A DNA stretch of 64,000 nucleotides, from contig JACKHH010000002.1 of NCBI GenBank assembly GCA_020639095.1, positions 169,455 to 233,454 on the forward strand, written 5' to 3'. Positions 33,368-42,892 of this stretch are shown one piece after another (positions within the stretch are counted from its first letter, which is position 1; every line of letters begins with the position of its first letter). The position numbers were made by a program, and so were the translations under genes. This DNA is from Phycisphaerales bacterium. GTDB taxonomy: Bacteria > Planctomycetota > Phycisphaerae > UBA1845. The notes below the pieces were generated by a model. The model searched no databases. It saw nothing but the letters and a program-made list of their open reading frames with translations, and was not told the origin of the DNA.

Positions 33368-35440
33368 CTACTTGTCGTCCTCGCCGAGGTAGCCCAGGCT
33401 CTTGAGCGCGCGGATCACGTCGGGGTCGAGATCGTCCGCCTCTTCGCCGGCGGGCGGTTTGAAGAGTGGGGTCTGTTCGTGCCACGCCGTGAGGTAGTCC
33501 GCGAGTCGCTGCGCTTCAGCCGGCAGCTGATCCACCAGGTTGTTCAGTTCGCCGGGATCTTCGAGGAGGTCGTACAACTCGCGGCGACCATCAGCCGTTG
33601 CGATAAACTTATAGCGCATATCCTGCGCCGCGATCTGCGGTGAGGCACGCGGTGGAATGTCCGGGTCCTTGCTCGCAAGAATCCGCTTGAGATTTCCCGG
33701 TGCCGGCCCGCAATACTCGCTGACGACGACGCGATCCTGCGCCTCAGCTTCCCCAGCCAGCGCGAACAGATCGCGCGCGTGCCACGCGGTTTTCCCGTCC
33801 GCCAGCCCCACCGTCGCGTTCAAGATCGTGCCATACAAATCGGAATGCTGCACCGGTGTATCCACGCGCAGCGTAACCCCGCCACCGGGCGGTCTGAGAA
33901 TCATCGTGACGTGCAACAAATCCTGGTACGCCTGCATGCGGTGCGCCCACATGCCGTGCGTGTCGAGATACTCGCCGTGGTCCGAGACGATCACCACCAG
34001 CGTGTTGTCGAGCAGCCCGCTCTTGTCGAACATGTCGAGCAACTCACCCATGCGCATGTCGGTATAGCGAATACCTGCATCGTACTGCCGGCGCAAGACC
34101 TCGCGATCCGACATCGCAAAAAAGTCGCGGCCATCGAAGTTGAAGTCGTAGTCGATCACACGAACGATTCCGCCATACGCGCTCTGCGCGAGTTCGTACG
34201 ATCGATAAACCTGCTCGTCACTCATGAACTTGGCGCGATATTCGCGCGGCACGCGGTACGGCAGGTGCGCATCCATGTAGTTCACGAAGAGGAAAAACGG
34301 CTCTGCCTCGTTCACCTGCTGCGCGAGCCAATCTGCAATCAGCGCGTTGGTCATCGCCCCACCGAAGTCCTCATCGAGCCAGGGCAGCACCGGCGACCAG
34401 CCCAGCGCCTCCGCCATCGCACCAGCCGATGACCGATTCACGTGTCGCAGGTGGTAAACCACACGCGCGACGTCGAACCCACGCGTCAGATCGGTATCCG
34501 GCGACACCCAGGGATTGTTCGAAAAGGCAGCCGTCGCGTACCCATGATCGCGCAGCACTTCCGCAACCGTGCCAAAAGACGCGCTCAGGTGGCGATAGCG
34601 ATGCTCGGCACCGTGCTCGCGCACGCTCTTGCCGGTAAACATCGAACTGTGCGAGGGCAATGTCCAGGTGCCATTCGACACGGCATGATCGAACACCACC
34701 GCATCCTTCGAGAATTCCGCGACACGCGGAGCCGTTTCCTGGGAATACCCGTGGTAGTTGAGATGATCGCCGCGAACCGTGTCCATCACGATCCACAGCA
34801 GGTTGGGATGCTCCGGCCTGTACTTGATGTTCTGTTGGGGAATCGCCGCGCGATAGGCCGCGGGATCGAACATCGGAGAACCCGCGAACGCGAGCCCCAC
34901 AATCACCGTCACAACACCGGCGGCCATCGTCGCGGCATTCAATACGCGCAGCACCGCACGACGCCCACAACGCCGCGCAACCCAGCGAACCACCAAGAAC
35001 AAACCAACCGCAACCACGCACGCAAGTACGCGCAACAGCACGATGCGCGTCGGCGTGTCGCGCTCCGCAAGCGTCAAGTCGAACGGCGCGATCAAACCAC
35101 CCGCGAGCAACACGAACACCGGCACCATCACCGCTTCCGGCACGATCCCAGCGCGGCGTCGCAGTAACAACCCGCACACGATCGCGACAACCACACACAC
35201 CGGCCCCCAAGCGAGCAGGTGCGTCACCAGCGCCTTGCCCACCGCCGCAATGAGAATTCCCCAAGGCCAGTGATCCGGCGAGTAGAGCGGCAGCGTTACC
35301 CAGCCGGCTGCTATGCACTCCCCCACTGCCACGAGCACGCAACCAATCAGCGCGATGCGCAGCGCGCACCAAACGTATGCACCGACCGTCATTCGCGACG
35401 GTGGTGAATCCGTGTTCGGTTCAGTATCGGTAGTGGGCAT
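33368..35440 (-). CDS. Membrane alkaline-phosphatase/sulfatase-superfamily hydrolase with Thr nucleophile
   Basis: A 690-aa protein with about five N-terminal membrane helices (about 25-190) and an extracytoplasmic sulfatase-fold domain. Metal-site motifs are LLWIVMDTVRGDHLNYHG at the start, VIVSDHGEYLDTHG (Asp-His) and WAHRMQAYQDLLHV. At the position of the sulfatase CxPxR nucleophile it has T260-L-P-S-H, so no formylglycine can be made; Thr as nucleophile fits phosphatase or phosphotransferase members. The ATG at 35440 is preferred over TTG 35455. The gene lies 144 nt upstream of the ABC exporter on the same strand. Substrate unknown. Confidence 0.85.
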   Translation of the reverse strand: MPTTDTEPNTDSPPSRMTVGAYVWCALRIALIGCVLVAVGECIAAGWVTLPLYSPDHWPWGILIAAVGKALVTHLLAWGPVCVVVAIVCGLLLRRRAGIVPEAVMVPVFVLLAGGLIAPFDLTLAERDTPTRIVLLRVLACVVAVGLFLVVRWVARRCGRRAVLRVLNAATMAAGVVTVIVGLAFAGSPMFDPAAYRAAIPQQNIKYRPEHPNLLWIVMDTVRGDHLNYHGYSQETAPRVAEFSKDAVVFDHAVSNGTWTLPSHSSMFTGKSVREHGAEHRYRHLSASFGTVAEVLRDHGYATAAFSNNPWVSPDTDLTRGFDVARVVYHLRHVNRSSAGAMAEALGWSPVLPWLDEDFGGAMTNALIADWLAQQVNEAEPFFLFVNYMDAHLPYRVPREYRAKFMSDEQVYRSYELAQSAYGGIVRVIDYDFNFDGRDFFAMSDREVLRRQYDAGIRYTDMRMGELLDMFDKSGLLDNTLVVIVSDHGEYLDTHGMWAHRMQAYQDLLHVTMILRPPGGGVTLRVDTPVQHSDLYGTILNATVGLADGKTAWHARDLFALAGEAEAQDRVVVSEYCGPAPGNLKRILASKDPDIPPRASPQIAAQDMRYKFIATADGRRELYDLLEDPGELNNLVDQLPAEAQRLADYLTAWHEQTPLFKPPAGEEADDLDPDVIRALKSLGYLGEDDK

Positions 35441-35476
35441 AGGAATCGCGCCCAATCGAGCGCGGGCGTGAAAGGG

Positions 35477-36172
35477 TCAACCAGCCGACGACGCGTCAGC
35501 CGCCGCACGGCGCTCCCGCCCAAGTCGTCGCTTGCGACGTATCGCCTGGACCGCGAGGAACACGCCAAACATTGCCCCCAAACCGATGAGCGGCAGGTTC
35601 TGCGCCAGAATCGACTCAGCACAGGGACACAGCACGTCAGGAATGGTGACCACCTCGCCCGTGACCAATTCGACTTCGACGGATTCCATGCGCGTGGAAC
35701 CGCGGAGGCGGCGATCGTGAATGGTGAACGTTTGCTTCGCGCCCGGCAGAATGCCTCGCGTGCCCCCGTCGGACTTGAACTCGACGTCGCCCCCCGATCC
35801 CTGCCCGTCGAGCGTTTCGCCCGACCAGCCCGGCAGCGGTTCCACCTCTTGGCTCAGGTACCGCGACGCTCGGAAGCGCACGATTGCGTGCCGGCTGTTG
35901 TTGACGATCGTCCAACTGAAATCGCGGGGATTCTCCGTGGATCGCACGCCGACGATGCTGAAGTCCGCCGGGCTGACCTCCGCTGCCGCCGAAATCGCCG
36001 CGGGCAAGCCCGCCGCACACGCGAGCACCACAATAGCCACCCGCACGCGCGCAACCCCTATGGCCAGCAATATTTCCGCAATCGATCGCACATCCTCAGT
36101 ATAGGCTCGCACCCACCGCTCGCAATCGCGAACCGCATTCGCCTTGACGCATGAGGGCTCGCCCGACACCAC
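35477..36172 (-). CDS. Unknown protein with signal sequence, beta-rich ectodomain and C-terminal membrane anchor
   Basis: I do not recognise a family. A 231-aa frame has an internal hydrophobic signal (VRVAIVVLACAAGLPAAISAAA, about residues 43-64), a beta-rich ectodomain of about 120 residues with two Cys (LCPCAES) just before a C-terminal helix (about 190-210), and a basic cytoplasmic tail (RRKRRLGRERRA). The start is uncertain: GTG 36172 opens the frame but a later start near the signal is likely. It lies 36 nt upstream of the phosphatase-like gene and is divergent from cysC. A membrane-tethered partner of that enzyme is possible. Confidence 0.6.
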   Translation of the reverse strand: MVSGEPSCVKANAVRDCERWVRAYTEDVRSIAEILLAIGVARVRVAIVVLACAAGLPAAISAAAEVSPADFSIVGVRSTENPRDFSWTIVNNSRHAIVRFRASRYLSQEVEPLPGWSGETLDGQGSGGDVEFKSDGGTRGILPGAKQTFTIHDRRLRGSTRMESVEVELVTGEVVTIPDVLCPCAESILAQNLPLIGLGAMFGVFLAVQAIRRKRRLGRERRAAADASSAG

Positions 36173-36279
36173 AGGCCGATAACCGCGTTCGCCCGCCTTG
36201 CCACATTGCCCGATTGGTCTCTATACTCGCCGCCTCAATTGGCAAGCTGTGAAAACTGACGAAAGCGAGGTTACGGACC

Positions 36280-36894
36280 GTGACGGAAATCAAAGCAACG
36301 AACATCACTTGGCACGAGGGCCACGTCAGCCGCGAGGAGCGCGAGCGTCTGCTCAAGCAAGGCGGCTGCCTGATTTGGTTCACCGGTTTGAGCGGTTCGG
36401 GCAAGAGCACCATCGCCTACACCGTGGAGCACGAACTGGTGAAGCGCGGACACCTCTGCTACGTCCTCGACGGGGACAACATCCGCCACGGCCTGAACAA
36501 GAACCTGGGCTTCTCGGCTGAGGATCGCGCGGAAAACATCCGCCGCATCGGCGAGGTGGGCAAGCTGTTCGTCGACACCGGCGTGATCACGATGACCGCA
36601 TTCATCAGTCCCTACCGCGCCGACCGCGATGCAGCCCGTGCGCTGCTCAAGGATGGCGAGTTCATCGAGGTGCTGGTCGACGTGCCGATCGAGACGTGCG
36701 AGGAGCGCGACCCGAAGGGCCTCTACAAGAAAGCCCGCGCCGGCGAGATCAAAGGCTTCACCGGCATCGACGACCCGTACGAAGCCCCGGAGAAACCGGA
36801 GATCACCGTCCGCAATGGCGAGTGTACCCCGCAAGAAGCCGCCGCCCAGGTCATCAAGTACCTGGAAGACAAGGGCCTGCTCCGCACGGCATAG
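36280..36894 (+). CDS. cysC: Adenylylsulfate (APS) kinase
   Basis: A 204-aa P-loop kinase that phosphorylates APS to PAPS. Visible motifs are Walker A GLSGSGKST (36-44), the APS-binding LDGDNIRHGLNKNLGFS, ENIRRIGEV, the FISPYRADRD loop and the C-terminal GFTGIDDPYEAPEKPE. The start is GTG 36280 with GCGAGG 9 nt upstream. It stands alone, without cysD/N or cysH nearby, and is followed by a strong terminator. PAPS could feed sulfate assimilation or sulfation. Confidence 0.96.
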   Translation: MTEIKATNITWHEGHVSREERERLLKQGGCLIWFTGLSGSGKSTIAYTVEHELVKRGHLCYVLDGDNIRHGLNKNLGFSAEDRAENIRRIGEVGKLFVDTGVITMTAFISPYRADRDAARALLKDGEFIEVLVDVPIETCEERDPKGLYKKARAGEIKGFTGIDDPYEAPEKPEITVRNGECTPQEAAAQVIKYLEDKGLLRTA

Positions 36895-36939
36895 CCGCGA
36901 CGCAGCAAACACCCGCAAATTTGATAAAACCAATCAGAG

Positions 36940-36965
36940 CCCCGGGCGCCAAGCCCGGGGTTTTT
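36940..36965 (+). terminator. Rho-independent terminator of cysC
   Basis: CCCCGGGC-gccaa-GCCCGGGG followed by TTTTTGTTTT, 45 nt after the cysC stop. The same hairpin with the same loop and upstream AATCAGA occurs at 45949-45969 without the T-run. Confidence 0.92.
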
Positions 36966-37006
36966 GTTTTGGGCCGAACTTGCATGCAACAGAGTGGACT
37001 GATGAC

Positions 37007-37930
37007 TCACGCACTTCTGATCGGCAGCTGCGCGCTGAGTTCGAAGTGCTCCAACCCGTGGGCAAATGGTTTGCCGATCCAGGCTTCGAAGGCAGGGTGG
37101 TTCGCGGGTTCGTAGCTGCTGCGGGGTAGCCATTGGCTGTAGAGCCATTGAAGGGCGCGGAGTTCCAGGTCGATCGGGCCGCGGATTTCGACCTGCGCGA
37201 CATTCATGGCTGGGAAGCGGAATCGCCCCACCTCCCCCGCCGCCGTGAAACGGGTGGCCTCGACCGCGACGTGGTAGCGACACTGCTCCAGCGGCACCAA
37301 CTCAGGGTTTTCCCATTGATAGCCCAGCCACTGACCGTCCGACAAATTGCGTTCGTCCGCCCACGCCATGAGCCTGTCGGCTGCTCCGGTCACCGCATTG
37401 GGTTTGTACGGATCGGACACGCGGATGTACGCGACCGTCCGCGCCGGCAGGTCGCGAATCTTCACCTTGAACCCGTCGGGATTCGCCCGCGCGGGCAACT
37501 TGCGCAGATGCAAACGATCGGCCGATGCGAGAACGCGTTCCTCCAGCTCCGCGCGGTGCGCTTCGCGCCACGCAGCCATATCGAACGCGCTCGGCGCGAC
37601 GCCGAAGCGCTGCTTGAAACTCCGCGAGAAGTCGGACGACGACGCAAACCCACACGCCAGCGCGATCCGCGTCAGCGACGCGCGGCGACCGTGCGCCATC
37701 ATGAATAACGCCCGATCTAGTCGCAGTCGCTTCACAAAGTCAGCCGGGGTCTCGCCAACCAGCGCCTGAAACACCCGGTGAAAATGGTACGGCGAAAACA
37801 TAGCCACCCGCGCCACCTTGGAGAGGCTGAGCGGTTCCGCCAGGTGCGTCACCATGTGATCAATCGCGAGATTGACCCGCTCGACGTACGCAGCCCGTGT
37901 CGTCCCGCGCGTTTTCCGTGAAGTTCGCAA
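37007..37930 (-). CDS. AraC-family regulator with GyrI-like effector domain
   Basis: A 307-aa regulator. The N-terminal AraC/XylS helix-turn-helix pair (about 20-120) shows LSLSKVARVAMFSPYHFHRVF and the second HTH IALACGFASSSDFSRSFK. The C-terminal half (about 150-305) has the GyrI/SOUL-type small-molecule binding pattern with RTVAYIRVSDPY and a final pseudo-symmetric repeat. Family members such as Rob or BmrR-like proteins sense drugs or toxic compounds. TTG 37930 is the only available start with a GGAGG (12 nt upstream). It converges on cysC. Confidence 0.9.
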   Translation of the reverse strand: MRTSRKTRGTTRAAYVERVNLAIDHMVTHLAEPLSLSKVARVAMFSPYHFHRVFQALVGETPADFVKRLRLDRALFMMAHGRRASLTRIALACGFASSSDFSRSFKQRFGVAPSAFDMAAWREAHRAELEERVLASADRLHLRKLPARANPDGFKVKIRDLPARTVAYIRVSDPYKPNAVTGAADRLMAWADERNLSDGQWLGYQWENPELVPLEQCRYHVAVEATRFTAAGEVGRFRFPAMNVAQVEIRGPIDLELRALQWLYSQWLPRSSYEPANHPAFEAWIGKPFAHGLEHFELSAQLPIRSA

Positions 37931-38035
37931 GATTTGGCAAGACCTCCTGTGACCCGAGCGTATGATAGCAGGCGTATCAGACGTCGTCAGGTCGGAGTGT
38001 CATGACCAGGGTCAGGTTCGATTCGGAGTGGCTTT

Positions 38036-38539
38036 ATGGCTCGATTCATCGTCTGCGCGTTCGCGTGCGCACTGGCTGGCTGCGCCTCGTCGCACGGCAA
38101 ACACGAACACGTGCATCAGGATACCAAACTCGATTGGAAGACAGAGGATCGCGGCATGCAACTCGGCAACTTCTCAATCAGTCTCGCGGTGAAGGATTTG
38201 CAGGCGTCGCGCGCATTCTATGAAAAGCTCGGACTGCACGTCACCGGCGGCAACGGCAAGAACTTCTCGATCATGCAGAACGACACCTGCACCATCGGTC
38301 TGTTCCAGGGCATGTTCGACAAGAACATTCTCACGTTCAATCCCGGCTGGGATCGCGCGTGCACCACGCTGCCCGAGTTTGATGATGTGCGCGCCATCCA
38401 GGCGGAACTCAAGGCGCAAGGCCTCACCCTCGCAAGCGAAGCCGATGCGTCTTCCACCGGTCCCGCGAACATCGTCCTGGTCGATCCCGATGGCAATCAG
38501 GTGCTCATCGACCAGCACGTCGCGAAGCCCGGCGCGTGA
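38036..38539 (+). CDS. VOC-fold (glyoxalase-like) lipoprotein
   Basis: A 167-aa protein with a lipoprotein signal (VCAFACALAGC) followed by a VOC/glyoxalase fold (about 42-165): FSISLAVKDLQASRAFYEKLGL...and the closing VDPDGNQVLIDQ. The domain is usually cytoplasmic; the lipobox would place this one in the envelope, which is unusual. Start ATG 38036 follows GGAG by 7 nt. Substrate unknown. It is preceded by a short gap from the AraC regulator, which is divergent and may regulate it. Confidence 0.85.
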   Translation: MARFIVCAFACALAGCASSHGKHEHVHQDTKLDWKTEDRGMQLGNFSISLAVKDLQASRAFYEKLGLHVTGGNGKNFSIMQNDTCTIGLFQGMFDKNILTFNPGWDRACTTLPEFDDVRAIQAELKAQGLTLASEADASSTGPANIVLVDPDGNQVLIDQHVAKPGA

Positions 38540-38609
38540 TGGCGGTAGCAAGGCTGCGAAAACGCACGACGACGCCCGCGCGCTGCGGGTTAGCCCGATG
38601 ATGATATCG

Positions 38610-38640
38610 GACATCTCCGCATAGCGTGCGGCGATATGTC
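38610..38640. repeat. Nested inverted repeat in the 300-nt gap before the pseudopilin gene
   Basis: GACAT (38610-38614) pairs with ATGTC (38636-38640), enclosing CCGCA-tagcg-TGCGG (38617-38631). It lacks a T-run. The rest of 38540-38840 shows nothing recognisable except the Shine-Dalgarno-like AAGGTGG at 38826-38832 of the next gene. Confidence 0.4.
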
Positions 38641-38840
38641 GCGTATTTGTCAGTCGACCCGCGCCATCTGTGTCGGTAAAATAACGACGGGTGGTGGGTC
38701 ATTTCGCGAGCAGATTGCGTGCGCTCGGCAGTACCGTCGCTGCGCTTGTGATCGCGGAGTGTATTCCCGTCGATTGACCACCTGTGCCGTGCGCAATCGC
38801 GCGGCGTTGTCGCATCTGGTATTCGAAGGTGGTCGGGGCA

Positions 38841-39854
38841 ATGCGGTCGAAACGCGCGTTCACATTGGTCGAGTTGCTCGTGGTGATTTCCATCATCGCG
38901 CTGCTGATCGCAATCCTGCTGCCGTCATTGCAGAAAGCACGGGAACAGGCGCGCTCGGTCAAATGCCTCTCCAACCTGCACGCGCAGATCCTGGCGGTGC
39001 TCAGCTACACCGTTGATTACGACGGCGTGCTGCCGGGCCCGATCCATCCCGCGATCAAACGCAAGCTCTTCAGCTTCGGTGTGACGGGCACGAGCCCGGC
39101 GAGCGTGGACGCGGACCGTCAGAAATCGCTGACCTGGATTCTTCGACCGTACTACGGCGCCAAGACCTCCGACCCGAAATCGCAGAACAAAATGGCGGAC
39201 GACATCTCCGACTGCCCCACCGCAGCGCGTATCGTTCCCGACGAGGAGTTCTTTCAGGTCGCCGACAACCAGACCGGCTGCTGGCGCGAACGACCGTACA
39301 GCTACGTCGCGAACACCTGGGGCATCATCGGTTCGCCGGGCTCATCGTTCGACCGCGACTCATCGGAGTGGAGTTCCACCGATCCGCCCGCGTACTTTGG
39401 CACGTGGCACTATTGCGATCCATCACCAGTCAGCAACAACCAAGCCTGGAAACCGAAGAACATCGACAAGATCAAGTTCGCCGCGAGCGAGTGGGCCATC
39501 GGCGACGCGTGGTATCGCAAGATTCCCACGGTCGGCGGGCGAGGCGGCACGGTCAAACGCCGCTGGCTGGGCACGTTCGCGCCCAAGCAGGAAACGTATC
39601 GCGCGGTCATCCCCGACCGTCCGTATCACAACATCAAGTCGAACACGGTGTCGAGTCACCTCAAGCAAGGCACAGATACGCTGCCGGAAATCCAATTCAA
39701 GGGCCGCACCAACCTGGCATACTTCGACGGCCACGCGGGCGGCCACACCGGTCAGTGGGTCAACCTCGGTGACGGCGGCACGGTCAATCCCTACTGGGAA
39801 GTCTGGGGCGGCAACCACACGTTCAGCGAGTTGTGGTACGCGAGCAAGTACTAG
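38841..39854 (+). CDS. Prepilin-type N-terminal cleavage/methylation protein (pseudopilin-like)
   Basis: A 337-aa secreted protein beginning with the type IV prepilin signature RAFTLVELLVVISIIALLIAI split by the processing site before Phe, followed by an ectodomain of about 290 residues that ends in the planctomycete-typical TNLAYFDGHAGGHTG motif (H-x-DG-rich end). Such proteins are very numerous in planctomycete genomes. ATG 38841 is chosen as it gives the five-residue leader MRSKRA. No secretion-system genes are adjacent. Confidence 0.88.
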   Translation: MRSKRAFTLVELLVVISIIALLIAILLPSLQKAREQARSVKCLSNLHAQILAVLSYTVDYDGVLPGPIHPAIKRKLFSFGVTGTSPASVDADRQKSLTWILRPYYGAKTSDPKSQNKMADDISDCPTAARIVPDEEFFQVADNQTGCWRERPYSYVANTWGIIGSPGSSFDRDSSEWSSTDPPAYFGTWHYCDPSPVSNNQAWKPKNIDKIKFAASEWAIGDAWYRKIPTVGGRGGTVKRRWLGTFAPKQETYRAVIPDRPYHNIKSNTVSSHLKQGTDTLPEIQFKGRTNLAYFDGHAGGHTGQWVNLGDGGTVNPYWEVWGGNHTFSELWYASKY

Positions 39855-40171
39855 ATATCCCATTGCGATCGTTGCGGTGCGCCAATCGCGCTACTCGGCC
39901 CGCATTCTTGCATTTCAACGCCGCGAATGCTGCGTATCAGAGCTTGGGAGACTCCATCCCGTTTCCAATTCGTATCCGCGCCAACATTGCAGATTTTGCA
40001 ATTTAGTGATCGCTAATCCCACTCACAATCGCCGCTGCGATTCGATTAGCTAGTTCGTTCAGTGCATCATGCGACCGTCATCCGCGACATGGTTGCTGCA
40101 AACGTGTCGCGGCATCGTCGTTCCGACATCGGGCTGCTGTTCGACAATGATCGACTTCAAGGAGCAACGCG
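39855..40171. other. Intergenic region with no recognised gene
   Basis: This 317-nt stretch separates the pseudopilin-like gene and the multiheme cytochrome. It contains one small inverted repeat ATTGCA-gatt-TGCAAT-like near 39983-40000 and, at its right end, AAGGAG (40159-40164), the ribosome binding site of the cytochrome. No terminator, promoter or RNA gene could be supported. Confidence 0.6.
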
Positions 40172-42892
40172 ATGAAACACATCAAGACTTCAACGCAACG
40201 TTTTGATTCCACAGATGCGGGTACGAAATGTTCGGAAATGGGCGCATGCCTGCGCGTTCGCCTAGCGGTCGCATTGTCGGTGATCGCCCAGGGTGTCGCA
40301 CCAGCGATTTGCCCAGCAGACGGCGGCTGCTTTGCCGACCTTGCAGCGTGTATGACCGGTCCCAACGCGGGACCATACGCAGCCTCGTGCGCCGCGCTCG
40401 ACGCCAACGGCGATTTCGATGTCGACCTTGCGGACTTCGCCGCGTTTCAAGCCTCCGTGCCCACGATGGTGTATATCCAGACCGCGACGTTCAACAACAA
40501 CGACAACCGGCTGGATGTGAGCGGCACGTACAGCACGAACGCGCCCAATCCCGTCGCGCGTCTGTTCGATGACGTGACCGATCAGTTCATCGCCCAGCAA
40601 GACGTACAGGGCGGTACGGGCGATTTTGAATTCTCAATCACGAACGTCGGTGATATTCCGTGCAGCGTGCGCGTTCAGATCGGCGCGGGATGCTCTGCCG
40701 TCGAGGTGCAGGGCGCTCCGACATTCTGCACCAGTCCTGGTGGCGGAAGCCTTCCGCCGACGTGCGCCATCCTCACGCCCGCAACCGATGTCGCGATCGC
40801 GCTTGGCGAATCCGTCTTCTTCACCGGAGAAGCCGCGGACCCGGAAGGCGGCGCACTGACCTACGAGTGGGATTTCGGCGGCGGTGCCGACCTGCGCCCC
40901 AACGTGCTCAACCCCGGCCCGGTCGTCTTCGACTGGAACAACGGCAGCTTTCTGGTGACGTTCATCGTGACCGACAACTTCGGCGAACGCTGCACCGACA
41001 CCGTGGTCGTCGAGGTCGGCTTGCCACCGGAGGGTCTACCACCCATGGTCGCGCAGCAACCCGCTCCGGGTCAACCCGGAGCCGGTGGTGCGGACCACGT
41101 TGTGCTGGCCTTCAATGATCTGGGCATGCACTGCGCCGACTTGTCGTCATATCCGATGAGTATTCTGCCGCCGTTCAACACCGTGAACGCACAAGTCGTC
41201 CGCAAACCGGGCGGCGGCGCGTTGTTGCCCGCAATCCTTGATTCCAACGGCATCGAGCTGAAGTATTCCGCGGCATCGAATCCCAACGATCCCGCCGGTC
41301 CCGGATCGATCACCTCGACCAGTCAAAACTATCCGATTGGCTCGACACTGCGCGATGCGCAGGTACGCAAGACCGACTTCTGGGATGACTTTCAAAATAC
41401 CGGCAATACCGTCGTGTCGCTGTTGCTCCCGGGACTCAATCCTGTTCCCGATGAGGGGTTGCAAACGATCGACAACCCGGACCATGGCCGCTACATGCCC
41501 GGCATCGCCAACCCGTACTACGCAAACGATCCGCAGGAATTCGGCAAGTTCATCGATGACACGCGCTGGTTCACAGCGCAGGGAATTCCCATGACCGCCG
41601 TGGACGATCGCGGCAGGCCGAATTCGTATCCGCTGGCTCGCGTGCAGGTTGTTGAATCAAGCACTGGAACGATTCTCGCGACGACCGACACGGTTGTTCC
41701 GGTTTCGACGGAAGTGGACTGCCGCGACTGTCATACGCTCGGTGAGGTGGGCGCCGATCCCACGGCGCGCGTTGGCGGGCCCGTCTTCGCCGCGCCGCTC
41801 AGCCCCGACCGCATCGACGTCGAAACCGCCGCGAAGCACAATCTGCTCGTGCTCCATGATTTCAAGCACGGAACCACGATGGTCGCGAATGATCAACCTG
41901 TTCTGTGCGCCGTCTGCCACCGTTCGAATGCGCTGGCAGGTGTCGGCGGACCGGGTGGTGATCCAGCGCGCCACAGCATGTCGCGGGTAGCGCATGGTTT
42001 CCACGGCCGGCTTCAGGTCGATCAATCCGGCGCGCTCATGCGCGATCCAGCCGGTGAGCCCATCCTGATCGATCCGCTCAATCCCCAGCCAAACGAGACA
42101 ACGCTTATCCCAACCGCGCTTGATACGCCGATGGAGGACAACTGCTTCAAATGTCACCCCGGCAAGGTCACACAATGCTTCCGCGGCGTGATGTTCACCG
42201 CGGGTCAAACCTGCGTGACGTGTCACGGCAGCATGCTTTCAGTCGGAGGCGAGTTCACGCTGCAAAGCGGCCACGTTCGCGAACCGTGGGCGGATGAACC
42301 GAAGTGCGGTTCGTGCCATACCGGACAGGGAAGCGATCCCGTCGGCACGATTGCGTACGATCCGCAGGACCCAGCCGCCACGCCGCTTGCCCCAACGAAT
42401 ACACGCTTCGCCGAGAACCCCGACACGCTCTACCGCAACAGCCTCGACGGGCACGCCAGCCTCGCGTGCGAGGCGTGCCACGGAAGTCCGCACGCCATCT
42501 GGCCGCACCGCGATCCCAACGCGAACGACAATGTCCAGGCGATCGAGTTGCAGGGGTACGCCGGCCCGATCCGCGAGTGCTCGGTGTGCCACCGTGCCAA
42601 TGCTTTTCCCAACGGCACGCTCAACGGTCCGCACGGGATGCATCCGGTCAACGATCCCCAATGGATCAAGGGCGAAGGCGACGGCTGGCATGGTCACTAC
42701 GCAAGCGACCACTCAAACGGCGACCGCTGCGCGCCATGCCACGGCGCCGACCATCTCGGTACGCGCTTGGCACGCGTCCCGGTCAACCGCATCTTGCGCG
42801 ACGCGGAGGGACGTGTCCGCGTAACGCTGAGTGCGGGCGATATCGTATCCTGCGACTTGTGTCACAGCCTGGGCACGAGCTTCGAAGACTGA
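40172..42892 (+). CDS. Nine-heme c-type cytochrome with dockerin-like and PKD modules
   Basis: A 906-aa exported protein. After the signal region comes an N-terminal dockerin-like EF-hand module (about 55-105, DANGDFDVDLADFAAF), then beta domains including a PKD-like fold (about 195-290, SVFFTGEAADPEGGALTYEWDFG). The C-terminal 400 residues carry nine CXXCH heme sites: CRDCH, CAVCH, CFKCH, CVTCH, CGSCH, CEACH, CSVCH, CAPCH, CDLCH. Additional His residues near each site could be distal ligands. The sequence suggests an extracellular or surface electron conduit or multiheme reductase; no known family is recognised beyond heme c motifs. Start: ATG with AAGGAG 7 nt upstream. Confidence 0.88.
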   Translation: MKHIKTSTQRFDSTDAGTKCSEMGACLRVRLAVALSVIAQGVAPAICPADGGCFADLAACMTGPNAGPYAASCAALDANGDFDVDLADFAAFQASVPTMVYIQTATFNNNDNRLDVSGTYSTNAPNPVARLFDDVTDQFIAQQDVQGGTGDFEFSITNVGDIPCSVRVQIGAGCSAVEVQGAPTFCTSPGGGSLPPTCAILTPATDVAIALGESVFFTGEAADPEGGALTYEWDFGGGADLRPNVLNPGPVVFDWNNGSFLVTFIVTDNFGERCTDTVVVEVGLPPEGLPPMVAQQPAPGQPGAGGADHVVLAFNDLGMHCADLSSYPMSILPPFNTVNAQVVRKPGGGALLPAILDSNGIELKYSAASNPNDPAGPGSITSTSQNYPIGSTLRDAQVRKTDFWDDFQNTGNTVVSLLLPGLNPVPDEGLQTIDNPDHGRYMPGIANPYYANDPQEFGKFIDDTRWFTAQGIPMTAVDDRGRPNSYPLARVQVVESSTGTILATTDTVVPVSTEVDCRDCHTLGEVGADPTARVGGPVFAAPLSPDRIDVETAAKHNLLVLHDFKHGTTMVANDQPVLCAVCHRSNALAGVGGPGGDPARHSMSRVAHGFHGRLQVDQSGALMRDPAGEPILIDPLNPQPNETTLIPTALDTPMEDNCFKCHPGKVTQCFRGVMFTAGQTCVTCHGSMLSVGGEFTLQSGHVREPWADEPKCGSCHTGQGSDPVGTIAYDPQDPAATPLAPTNTRFAENPDTLYRNSLDGHASLACEACHGSPHAIWPHRDPNANDNVQAIELQGYAGPIRECSVCHRANAFPNGTLNGPHGMHPVNDPQWIKGEGDGWHGHYASDHSNGDRCAPCHGADHLGTRLARVPVNRILRDAEGRVRVTLSAGDIVSCDLCHSLGTSFED

